A stretch of 64,000 nt of DNA from Chryseosolibacter sp036402075 (GTDB taxonomy: Bacteria; Bacteroidota; Bacteroidia; Cytophagales; Cyclobacteriaceae), in assembly GCA_036402075.1 (NCBI GenBank), contig DASWTP010000238.1:3307-67306 (forward strand), given 5' to 3'. This document shows, one piece after another, positions 35,101-41,966 of this stretch. Numbering within the stretch: the stretch's first letter is position 1; every line of letters begins with the position of its first letter. The notes beneath the pieces were generated by a model. It saw only the letters and a program-made list of their open reading frames with translations. It was not told the origin of the DNA and did not search any database. Both the position numbers and the translations under genes were made by a program.

Positions 35101-35916
35101 CGGATGTGAAGTGTCCTGGATGTGCCCAAAATATTTCCGGTACAAAGGATAAAAGGATCCGATTACAGGCATCGGGAGATACCAGTGGGGGTTTGCATCC
35201 GTCAGTGGAAAAAGATGATCCTTCCACGAAAAAACACCTCCATGGTCGCCATAGGTGATCAAGGGATGGTGAGCAGCTACAATAATTCGCTTGTCGTAAT
35301 TCTTTTCGAAAATATCAGCAAGCAAGGTCATCACTTCTGCGGTAGTTTTAGCATCACAAGGCCCCTCTGCTCCGGGCTTGTCGTATTGGTGGAGAAACCA
35401 TTGGGTATCAAGAATGACCAGGAGGAATTTGTCAGAGACTGAGACCTCTACCGGCCCCGGACACCCTTCGCGCGGAAGTAATGTGAAATTCTGATCGTGA
35501 AGGGAATCAAGCCACGCCTGCTGGTATTGAATATATTGATAGCCCTTTCTTCCCCAGTGTGCCCAATCATGATTGCCGGGAATAAAGATACCTTTTGCTC
35601 TCAGCCCTCTGATCCAGTCAGTCTGCACACTAAGGACCTTCTCCCCTGGCATGCGCGATGAGCCCGCAGGATCAGATAATCCGCTCGGATAGATGTTATC
35701 ACCGAGGTAGAGCACAGTCGCGTTGGGTGCCGCCTGTGAAACCTGGTTACGCAATACAGTTCCGATCGGGCTTTCGCTCACAAGCGGTTCACCAGCGTCT
35801 CCGACAAGAAAAAGTGTGTGCGAAACAGGCGATTGATTTTGTGCCAGCGTTATGAGGGGCAATCCCAGGACGATCAACAAAGAATAGATGGAAGATTTTA
35901 AGAAAGATGCCTTCAC
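32185..35916 (-). CDS. Metallophosphoesterase / kinase-like / outer-membrane beta-barrel fusion
   Basis: This 1243-residue exported protein has a signal peptide (SLLIVLGLPLITLAQ); the start is a GTG. Residues about 33-345 are a calcineurin-like phosphoesterase with GDAG, LGDN, GNHDW (114-118), AHHP (215-218) and GHEHA (296-300) metal blocks. Residues about 430-760 are not phosphatase. They show RLFDMVIGDWDRHDDQW (GDWDRH at 595-600) and PRDRDQAF (621-628), spaced like the catalytic and metal-binding loops of HipA, PI3K or FAM20-type kinases. A possible N-lobe lies in TILQKGGGQQTLSLRLEDK. Residues about 860-1243 form a BamA/TamA-type barrel ending YVRLGFMF. The outer domains are confident; the kinase-like call is inference from motif spacing. 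Confidence 0.8.
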   Translation of the reverse strand: MKASFLKSSIYSLLIVLGLPLITLAQNQSPVSHTLFLVGDAGEPLVSESPIGTVLRNQVSQAAPNATVLYLGDNIYPSGLSDPAGSSRMPGEKVLSVQTDWIRGLRAKGIFIPGNHDWAHWGRKGYQYIQYQQAWLDSLHDQNFTLLPREGCPGPVEVSVSDKFLLVILDTQWFLHQYDKPGAEGPCDAKTTAEVMTLLADIFEKNYDKRIIVAAHHPLITYGDHGGVFSWKDHLFPLTDANPHWYLPMPVIGSFYPLYRKYFGHIQDTSHPIYQEFAQGIQDLLKAYPGSMYVAGHEHALQYIVKDSTHYIVSGSASKFSDVKQKRYAKFAKGVLGFTRVQLLENGESRIEFFEVDKNFPEGKSLYQATVKSVQALRDSIASRHASGAQTEYTVAASQIYKASAIKEFFLGENYRKEWAIPVTVPVFDIGKLHGGLTILQKGGGQQTLSLRLEDKSGHEYVIRSVEKFPEKAIPEMFRKTFAQDLVQDQISAAHPYAALAVPGMAEAAKIYHTNPKLMYVPDDAGLGPYRKTFANTLVLFEERPAGDWSESSHFGNSHKIVNTAKVLEKLAEDNDHSVDQKFVLRSRLFDMVIGDWDRHDDQWRWATFEDKKAQTFRPIPRDRDQAFFVNEGLLSKLWSRKWALPKFEGFDDEIRWPSGLSFNARYFDRSFLTGLSASDWKDGAQELRANLSDSSIENSVKRLPQNIYSIHGAEIIRKLKARRDAIERYALEHYKFLSREVDVPGSNKRERFEIERQPDGDTKVQVFKMAKDGAKGKKIFDRTFKQTETKEVRLFGLGGNDAFAIQGNARQSARIRIIGGDGNDSVSIEGDATPRRIFYYDNAFDKPAKGLKDRTSNNATVNYYDRKAFRYDRVAPLIIANFNPDDGLFVGAGVIGILNGFRKDPFRQRHILTGSVAPRTQSFNFLYRGTFADVLGKWDLDLSADVKSPNFVNNFFGWGNESVYNDDIEEQPGFDELDESIDYYRYRFEELRLEPSLIRNFGRNSFIKIGPAFQRIEMEEPDGAEPRFIADYASSISDDLFNEYRSYAGANWQLMFDTRDNKNFAKRGIAFSIEGRNMDGLNKSQSNFSSYESSLSLVHSFRSAGRLVFAVRAGGGLNRGDYEFYQAQVLSGRTELRGYRKTRFYGDRKFYSNFEVRLRLKNFKSYLFPASFGLLGFHDLGRVWYKDQNGIDPSAASGTSHVWHKGFGGGLWFTPFNLTILSTELARSREGTMGYVRLGFMF

Positions 35917-36014
35917 CAGCGTGTTTTACAATAGCCCTTCAAATGTAGTAAACCACCTGAGATGTGGCATGAAAAAAACCATGACTGATTAAAAAATAAT
36001 TAACTTTATCGATT

Positions 36015-37223
36015 ATGGATTCGGAACTTATCAGGCGCTCGCGCAGTTACGCGGAAGCTATTTTTAAAGATCGTGCTTTTGAAAAACGGAGTTTCCACAA
36101 CCTTGGCCACACCCTTGACGTGGTTCGAGCAGTTGAGGAGATCGGAACACACTCCCAGCTCACCGAAGAAGAGCTCGAAACGGTAACGATTGCTGCCTGG
36201 CTTCACGACATTGGATACGCTGAAGGTGCGGTTGAGCATGAACGGAAAGCTGCCGACAAAGCGCACGAACTCCTCACCGAATGGGGAATGCAGCAGAAGC
36301 GAATTCACGAGGTGGTTGAAGCAATTATGGCGACTAAAGTGCCGCAGCAGCCACGCACCCTAGTTAGTAAAGTGCTATGCGATGCTGACCTGCATCACCT
36401 GTCCACCGATGCCTGCCAGGACAAAGCGGAACTCCTTCGCGAGGAATGGGCTTCCGTAGGCGATAAAGTACTCACTGATCCAGAATGGATTAAGACCAAC
36501 CTTGAGTTCATGGAGAACCATCGCTATCACACACCTTACGGCCAAACGGTTCTGCAACAAGGAAAGAAGAAGAACATCAAACGAATACGGAAGATCCTGA
36601 AGCCGGAAGTAAGCGAAAAGAAATACAGCAAGCTGGAAGAAGAGGTCGTTAAGCTTCGTTCAAAACTTGAAAAGGAGAAATCGCTTAAACCGGATCGCGG
36701 CATTGAGACGATGTTCCGAACAACCTCTCAAAACCACCTGATGTTAAGCCAGATGGCCGACAACAAGGCTAACATTCTGATCACCATCAACTCCATTATT
36801 CTTTCGGTCGTTGTATCGGTGCTCGTACGGAAGCTTGAAGAGAATATGAACCTGCTGGTCCCCACCATCATGCTCATTACGGTCTGCCTTTCAACAACGG
36901 TGTTTGCCATACTCGCCACACGACCCAATCTCTCATCGGGACGTTTTACGCGTGACGACATCAAGCGAAAGCGCACTAACCTGCTCTTCTTCGGAAACTT
37001 TCACGGCATGAGTGTGGAGGATTATGAGTGGAGCATGAAGGAAATGATGAAAGATGCCGACTACCTGTACGGCAGCCTGATCAAGGATGTATATTACCTG
37101 GGGAAGGTACTCGGCAAGAAATACAAGTTCCTTAGAATCGCCTACAATATCTTCATGTTTGGCTTTGTTGTCTCTATTGTTTCGTTCATCATTGCGTTCA
37201 TGATGACGCCACGAACAGTTTAA
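36015..37223 (+). CDS. HD-domain phosphohydrolase fused to Pycsar-effector-type membrane domain
   Basis: This 402-residue protein has two parts. Residues about 5-175 are an HD domain with ligands His28 and His32 (FHNLGHT), His64-Asp65 (WLHDIGY) and Asp123 (LCDADLHH). A charged coiled coil spans 202-225. Residues about 231-398 match the DUF5706 (PycTM) domain, the membrane effector of Pycsar anti-phage systems: QNHLMLSQMADNKANILITI leads into two helices (253-272 and 282-301), with a third at 378-396. PycTM effectors respond to cCMP or cUMP by damaging the membrane. No uridylate/cytidylate cyclase gene lies in this window, so a defence role is open. It is the first of three close plus-strand genes. 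Confidence 0.85.
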   Translation: MDSELIRRSRSYAEAIFKDRAFEKRSFHNLGHTLDVVRAVEEIGTHSQLTEEELETVTIAAWLHDIGYAEGAVEHERKAADKAHELLTEWGMQQKRIHEVVEAIMATKVPQQPRTLVSKVLCDADLHHLSTDACQDKAELLREEWASVGDKVLTDPEWIKTNLEFMENHRYHTPYGQTVLQQGKKKNIKRIRKILKPEVSEKKYSKLEEEVVKLRSKLEKEKSLKPDRGIETMFRTTSQNHLMLSQMADNKANILITINSIILSVVVSVLVRKLEENMNLLVPTIMLITVCLSTTVFAILATRPNLSSGRFTRDDIKRKRTNLLFFGNFHGMSVEDYEWSMKEMMKDADYLYGSLIKDVYYLGKVLGKKYKFLRIAYNIFMFGFVVSIVSFIIAFMMTPRTV

Positions 37224-37226
37224 CCC

Positions 37227-37751
37227 ATGGACCTGCAGAAGGAAATTCTTAAGGAACATTCCAAAGCCCAGACGCAAAAGATCGTAAAGTTTATTGGAAG
37301 CAGTCCGGCTCGCTTCAAGGAGCTCGTCACTGTTTTTCTGGCTGGTCCCTATCGCGTCACACAACGGGCGGCCTGGCCGCTGGCAATCTGTGTGGAGCAT
37401 TATCCATCTTTGGTCAAACCGCATCTGTCTGCCCTTCTCAAGCACCTGGACAAGCCCGGGATTCACGATGCCGTCAAACGAAACACTGTCAGGCTCCTGC
37501 AGCACATTGAAATTCCGAAGAGGCTTCACGGTAAAGTTGCCGATCTTTGTTTTCGCTACCTGACGGACAATAAAGAAAACATCGCGGTCCGCGTATTCTC
37601 AATGACCGTCCTGGGGAGGGTTGCAAAAGACAATCCAGAGCTGCAGCGAGAGTTGCGATTGATTATCGAAGATCACTTACCTTTTGCCTCTCCCGGTTAT
37701 TTATCGCGTGCCAGGAAGGTTCTGAAAAATTTAGACAGGGTTAGCCTTTAA
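37227..37751 (+). CDS. HEAT-like helical-repeat protein
   Basis: This 174-residue soluble, all-helical protein starts 3 bp after the HD-PycTM gene. Paired helices such as AAWPLAICVEHYPSLVKPHLSAL and RVFSMTVLGRVAKDNPELQRELRL resemble HEAT or adenylosuccinate-lyase-like armadillo units. It begins with a basic segment (KEHSKAQTQKIVKFIGSSPAR). There is no catalytic motif. I do not recognise a named family. Tight spacing suggests it works with, or at least is expressed with, the HD-PycTM protein. Confidence 0.7.
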   Translation: MDLQKEILKEHSKAQTQKIVKFIGSSPARFKELVTVFLAGPYRVTQRAAWPLAICVEHYPSLVKPHLSALLKHLDKPGIHDAVKRNTVRLLQHIEIPKRLHGKVADLCFRYLTDNKENIAVRVFSMTVLGRVAKDNPELQRELRLIIEDHLPFASPGYLSRARKVLKNLDRVSL

Positions 37752-37755
37752 ATTG

Positions 37756-38661
37756 ATGTCCACCGGAGTACACGTTGTTTACGATCGAATTGACCAAAAT
37801 ACCGCTGGTCCCTTGATTGAAGGACCTGATCATACTTGCAAGAGCTGTGGTTATGTGTTTAAAGGACTGTACTGCAATCGCTGCGGTGAGAAGGTTCTCG
37901 AGGTGAAAGATCGGTCCTTTCGCTCGTTTTTGCAGAATATTTTACTTGCGTTAACCTTTACCGACAATAAATTTATCAAAACGTTGTGGCTGATGGTTCG
38001 TAATCCAGGCTTTGTATCGAAGGAATACGCGGAAGGGAGGCGGGTAAACTATATCAAGCCCCTGCAGGTATTTTTTGTTCTGAACCTGATCTATTTCCTG
38101 TTTCCATTGCTTCAGCTCTTCAACACCTCTCTACGCACACAACTGTATCTGCGTACGCACAGTAAGCTCGTTCAGTCGATGGTATTTTCAAAGGTTGGGA
38201 AAGACCCGTTGATCTTGCGCGGCTACGAGCTCATGTACAACGAAAAGAGCACAGGGCTAGCTAAATTACTCATCATCGTTTTTGTTGTCCTTGCTGCGGT
38301 GCCAATGGCAATCATTTACCGAAAGCGGAATCGGTACTTTACTGATCACGTTACGCTTGCCGTTGAGTTGACGGCTTTTAACCTCGCGGTCAATGCTATC
38401 CTCCTTTCGCTGTTCCTGATGCTGACCAATGCTGTGCTGCATATGACGCACATGGGTTGGGAGAAGTACCTTGACGATACCACGCTAACCGTGATCTTCA
38501 TCCTCACAAATAGTTATTTCCTGTTCGCTGCCGGCCGCACGTTTTATCATCAGCGCGGTAAGATGCTGCTGCTGAAAATCCTGCTGGGGTTGTTGGGATT
38601 GTTTGTGGCGCTGGAAGTGTACCGGTTAATCCTGTTCCTCATCACCTTCTGGTCGCTATAG
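37756..38661 (+). CDS. DUF3667 zinc-ribbon membrane protein
   Basis: This 301-residue protein starts at ATG 37756, 4 bp after the helical-repeat gene. Residues about 25-45 are a rubredoxin-like zinc ribbon, CKSCGYVFKGLYCNRCGEK. The conserved segment FKIRSF-type DRSFRSFLQNI and NPGFVSKEYAEGRRVNYIKP follow, which is characteristic of DUF3667. Five hydrophobic helices fill the remainder. The family is widespread in Bacteroidota without known function. As third gene of the unit it places another membrane protein beside the PycTM effector domain. Its 3' end overlaps the convergent TPR gene by 6 bp. Confidence 0.85.
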   Translation: MSTGVHVVYDRIDQNTAGPLIEGPDHTCKSCGYVFKGLYCNRCGEKVLEVKDRSFRSFLQNILLALTFTDNKFIKTLWLMVRNPGFVSKEYAEGRRVNYIKPLQVFFVLNLIYFLFPLLQLFNTSLRTQLYLRTHSKLVQSMVFSKVGKDPLILRGYELMYNEKSTGLAKLLIIVFVVLAAVPMAIIYRKRNRYFTDHVTLAVELTAFNLAVNAILLSLFLMLTNAVLHMTHMGWEKYLDDTTLTVIFILTNSYFLFAAGRTFYHQRGKMLLLKILLGLLGLFVALEVYRLILFLITFWSL

Positions 38662-39264
38662 CGTGGTGGCAAGCTTGAAGATCAGGTCATCCGTATGCGC
38701 ATGATCTTCGCCAGGCGTCATCTGCCGATACTTCTTAAGAACGCTGACAGCCTCCTTAAATTCCTTGTTCATGGCGAGGGTCAGGCCAAGGTTAAAATAG
38801 CTGTTCGCAAACTCGGGCTCTATTTCAATCGCGATCTGGTAGTGAATCTTCGCGAGTGCATAGTTTCCAACTTCCGCATATAGATTGGCCAGGTTGTAAT
38901 GCGATTCGTAATGACGGGGATCGTTCTTCAGACTTTGCGTAAAATAGTCAATGGCCTTTGTGGGATTATTGTCCTGCCATTCGAGAATGCCGAGATTGCA
39001 GTATGCATCCGCAACACTGTCGCCTTCCTGCACCGCCTTTAGGTAACTTGTACGTGCTGCCTTCTTATCGCCCTGATCATCTACAAGAAGCGCCTCTTCA
39101 AAGGCAGAGAGTTGGTTAAGGCGAAGGACTTTTGCCCCGGTAAAGAGATTAAGTTGCGATTTAGCCGGTAGCTCGGGCGAAGGACCATCTTTTTTTCTGC
39201 GCGCCCGCTGCGGACCAAACTTCTCTGGGCCTGGAGTGGGTGAAAATTGAATGATCTTTGCCAT
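38656..39264 (-). CDS. TPR-repeat protein
   Basis: This 202-residue protein starts at ATG 39264 (MAKIIQFSPTPGPEKFGPQR), preceded in frame by unlikely sequence. After a basic N-terminus (RARRKKDG) come at least four tetratricopeptide repeats: AYCNLGILEWQDNNPTKAID, SHYNLANLYAEVGNYALAKI and SYFNLGLTLAMNKEFKEAVS are clear units. It is a cytoplasmic scaffold with unknown partner. It is convergent with the DUF3667 gene. Confidence 0.82.
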   Translation of the reverse strand: MAKIIQFSPTPGPEKFGPQRARRKKDGPSPELPAKSQLNLFTGAKVLRLNQLSAFEEALLVDDQGDKKAARTSYLKAVQEGDSVADAYCNLGILEWQDNNPTKAIDYFTQSLKNDPRHYESHYNLANLYAEVGNYALAKIHYQIAIEIEPEFANSYFNLGLTLAMNKEFKEAVSVLKKYRQMTPGEDHAHTDDLIFKLATTL

Positions 39265-39386
39265 AACACAAAGGTAAGGATTGATTTCGGATTTGGACAT
39301 GCCGACCTCCATTATTCGGTGAACCGCGAAAGCGTGTGACAAGTTCTGTCAGAGACCCCAAAGATTCTTCAGAGGAGGAATGGCTG

Positions 39387-39571
39387 AGGCTACAAGCTGC
39401 AAGCTTCAAGCTTCAAGTCAGTGCAGCACTTCAGAGGCATTTATGGGTTCGTGTTGAGAATGAATCCATCTGTGTTATCCCGTTGAAAATAATACCATTA
39501 TTGTGCTCACTTAAATAAACGCTGCATACGTTAAGTCCTGTTAAAGGACTTGCAGCTTGTAGCTCGAAGCC
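39387..39571. repeat. Heptamer repeat pair (AAGCTNC units) in inverted orientation
   Basis: At 39387-39418 the units AGGCTAC, AAGCTGC, AAGCTTC, AAGCTTC are consecutive. At 39547-39571 the same unit appears on the other strand (AGGCTTC, GAGCTAC, AAGCTGC). The two copies share a perfect 15-bp inverted repeat (39389-39403 with 39549-39563), 145 bp apart. They lie between the start of the TPR gene and the end of ku. Confidence 0.7.
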
Positions 39572-39573
39572 TT

Positions 39574-40425
39574 TCAACTAGCTTTCCGTCTCGCACTCTT
39601 CGCAGGCTTTTCTGCTTTTGCCTTCTTGCCCTCTCCTTTTGCCTTCTCCATAGGCTTCTTCTTGGCCGCGTCAATACTTGCTTTGAGAGCCGTCATAATA
39701 TCAACGACCTTAGGTGCCTCTTCTTCATGAACGACAATCTCCTTACCCTGGATCTTCGCATCAATAATCTCTTTAAGCTTGTCGTAGTAGTTGTCTTTCA
39801 TTTCTATATCGCTGAATTTCACAGCCATGGAGTCCACCAGCGTCTTTGCAAGTTTAAGTTGCTCCTTGTCGGCTTTCACGTCCCTGATCTGTGGGACATC
39901 CTTCATGCTTCGAACTTCGTGCGGGTAGCGCAAGCGATACATCACGATTCCACCGTCCATCGGGGCAAGCAAAAGCGGGGTCTCGCGATCCCGCAACACA
40001 ACGTTCCCCACCGCGATCTTTCCCGACATCTTTAAAGTCTCGGAGAGCAGACCATACGTTTTTGCAGCAACATCGCCATCCGGACCGATAAAATACGGAG
40101 CTTCGAACAAGGTAGGGTTTACCTCGCTGCCGTCCACAAACCCTTTGATCTCAATCACCTTCTCGCTCTTCAGTTTCACTTTTGCGAAGTCCTCATCATC
40201 GATGATTACATATTGTCCAGGCTCATACTGGAAGCCCTTGACAATATCGTCCGCCTTCAACGTTTCACCCGTGACCTTGTCTTTCTTTTCGTATGCAACG
40301 GGGTTGTGGCCTTCTTTTGAGAGGAGATTGAAACTGATCGTCTGGCCGGTTTCGATAGCGTTGTAGATCCTCACCGGGATTGTTACCAGAGAAAACTGAA
40401 TGTGACCTTTCCAAATGGCTCGCAT
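39574..40425 (-). CDS. ku: Ku DNA end-binding protein
   Basis: This 283-residue bacterial Ku forms the homodimeric ring that holds broken DNA ends for LigD in non-homologous end joining. The opening MRAIWKGHIQFSLVTIPVR and the core PYFIGPDGDVAAKTYGLL are diagnostic. The C-terminus is a Lys/Ala-rich tail (KKKPMEKAKGEGKKAKAEK), typical of bacterial Ku and used for DNA contacts. ligD is encoded 1.5 kb away on the same strand, with an opposite-strand TPR gene between them. They therefore form one locus but not one simple operon. Confidence 0.95.
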   Translation of the reverse strand: MRAIWKGHIQFSLVTIPVRIYNAIETGQTISFNLLSKEGHNPVAYEKKDKVTGETLKADDIVKGFQYEPGQYVIIDDEDFAKVKLKSEKVIEIKGFVDGSEVNPTLFEAPYFIGPDGDVAAKTYGLLSETLKMSGKIAVGNVVLRDRETPLLLAPMDGGIVMYRLRYPHEVRSMKDVPQIRDVKADKEQLKLAKTLVDSMAVKFSDIEMKDNYYDKLKEIIDAKIQGKEIVVHEEEAPKVVDIMTALKASIDAAKKKPMEKAKGEGKKAKAEKPAKSARRKAS

Positions 40426-40745
40426 AAGACTGTATTTAGATTAAAAAATTAAGCTAGCGTCCCTAAGTTATTGAAAATGTAATAGTTTGCAAAATTCAAA
40501 CAATTACTTTTCAGCGATTGGCTGCCTGCCTAGAGCGCGTGCGCTAAACATTAAAAAAACTGATGCCGCAAGGCCAGACGCGTAGGCGTGACGAATACGA
40601 ATCACGCGTAATGTTCGTTAGCAACAGGGTCAGGTAATGGCTAAGAATTTGCTCTCAGTTCTCGCGCTAAAGCGTTTTTGCGTCCGGCAAAAATGCGATT
40701 GCAGAAATCGCTTATTAAGTACTATTTTCACTCGTTTACTTTAAG
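40426..40745. promoter_or_regulatory. 320-bp divergent intergenic region between ku and a TPR gene
   Basis: No gene is visible. The stretch must hold promoters for both divergent genes. On the ku strand TTTG-like and TAACTTAG-like elements lie near 40470-40500 but match poorly. A small inverted repeat, GCGTGA / TCACGC (40586-40591 and 40602-40607), has no known role. Confidence 0.4.
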
Positions 40746-41963
40746 ATGTCACGAACCTTTCCAATCATACTGCTGCTTCAACTTCTGCTCATTGTTCAGG
40801 TGTTCGGCCAGGTGTCGCGCAAAGCATTTGAGATGCTGGAAGAGGCAGAATCTGTGTACAGCGATGGAAAACACTCGCAGGCACTGGCTATGCTTGATGA
40901 ATGTCTCAAGCAATACCCGGGCTATATGGACGCCTACGCGCTGCGCGGAAATGTTAAGGAAGCTCTTCGGGACAACGAAGGGGCATTGACTGATTATAGC
41001 ATCTACCTGGACAAGTTCCCCCAACATGGAGAAATCCTGCTCAACCGGGCTGTGATCCGATACAAGGTTGGATTTTACGAGCAAGCGATTGAGGATTTCA
41101 AGCTATTGCTTACGCTGCCTCCGACACGTGAAACGAATTCGCTGTTCTTCAAAAAGTCAATGACGGTGGGTGACAAGAATCCCATCGTAACGACCACCCA
41201 GGGTGGCAACCATCGTTCGTTTCTCTTTAACTACATTGGACTTGCGGAGTTGAAGCGCAAAAATGCCGCGCAGGCGAAAATGTACTTCGACTCTGCCATC
41301 AGGCTAGATGCCAGTGAGGCTGACTATTTTGTAAACCGTGGTCTGGCGAGAGAAGCTATGAATGATTCTACGGCCATCGGGGACTACGAAAATGCGTTAA
41401 AGCTGAATCGAAGCCATACGCTTGCCAGGCATAACCTCGATGCGCTGCGAGCGAAAAAAGGTGGATCAGCTTCGATTGAAGATAGACTCACCCAGACAAT
41501 TGCGGCCGACTCCACCATGCTTTATCCTTACCTGGAACGCGCACAACAGCGGTATGAAAGCAAATACTACGAAGGAGCCATCGAAGATTACACCAACGCT
41601 CTCGAGATTGACAGTTCAAATGTTGAGATCTGGCTTGGCCGCGGCCTGGCAAGGGAGAAACTGAAAGATTACAAGGGTGCATTCTCAGACTACACCAAGG
41701 CCATCGATTTAAAAGAGAATTTCGCCAAAGCGTGGCTTAACCGCGGGAACGTGCTCTTGAAGATGGAGCGATACGAGGATGCTGTTGACGATTACAATGT
41801 TGCCTTGATCTACTACCCGGATTTTTCAGCGGGATTTTATAATCGTGCAATGGCAAAGGCTAAGCTGAAAAAGAACGAAGAAGCGTGTGAGGATTTGAAA
41901 AAAGCGGAGCAGTTTGGAATGACCATCGATTCAAAAGTGAGAGGAAAGATCTGTGGCAAGTGA
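40746..41963 (+). CDS. Exported TPR-repeat protein
   Basis: This 405-residue protein has a signal peptide (FPIILLLQLLLIVQVFGQ), so it acts in the periplasm or at the outer membrane. TPR units cover nearly the whole chain: MLDECLKQYPGYMDAYALRG, EILLNRAVIRYKVGFYEQAI, PYLERAQQRYESKYYEGAI, VEIWLGRGLAREKLKDYKGA and AWLNRGNVLLKMERYEDAVD. The export signal argues against a role with the adjacent cytoplasmic NHEJ proteins. It is convergent with ligD, only 3 bp apart. Partner unknown. Confidence 0.85.
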   Translation: MSRTFPIILLLQLLLIVQVFGQVSRKAFEMLEEAESVYSDGKHSQALAMLDECLKQYPGYMDAYALRGNVKEALRDNEGALTDYSIYLDKFPQHGEILLNRAVIRYKVGFYEQAIEDFKLLLTLPPTRETNSLFFKKSMTVGDKNPIVTTTQGGNHRSFLFNYIGLAELKRKNAAQAKMYFDSAIRLDASEADYFVNRGLAREAMNDSTAIGDYENALKLNRSHTLARHNLDALRAKKGGSASIEDRLTQTIAADSTMLYPYLERAQQRYESKYYEGAIEDYTNALEIDSSNVEIWLGRGLAREKLKDYKGAFSDYTKAIDLKENFAKAWLNRGNVLLKMERYEDAVDDYNVALIYYPDFSAGFYNRAMAKAKLKKNEEACEDLKKAEQFGMTIDSKVRGKICGK

Positions 41964-41966
41964 CCA

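Noticed and set aside
36015..37223. Complete Pycsar defence system
   Set aside because: Only an effector-like protein is seen; no uridylate or cytidylate cyclase gene lies next to it in this window.
39387..39571. Possible CRISPR-like array from the short repeats
   Set aside because: The units are contiguous heptamers without spacers, and no cas gene is present.
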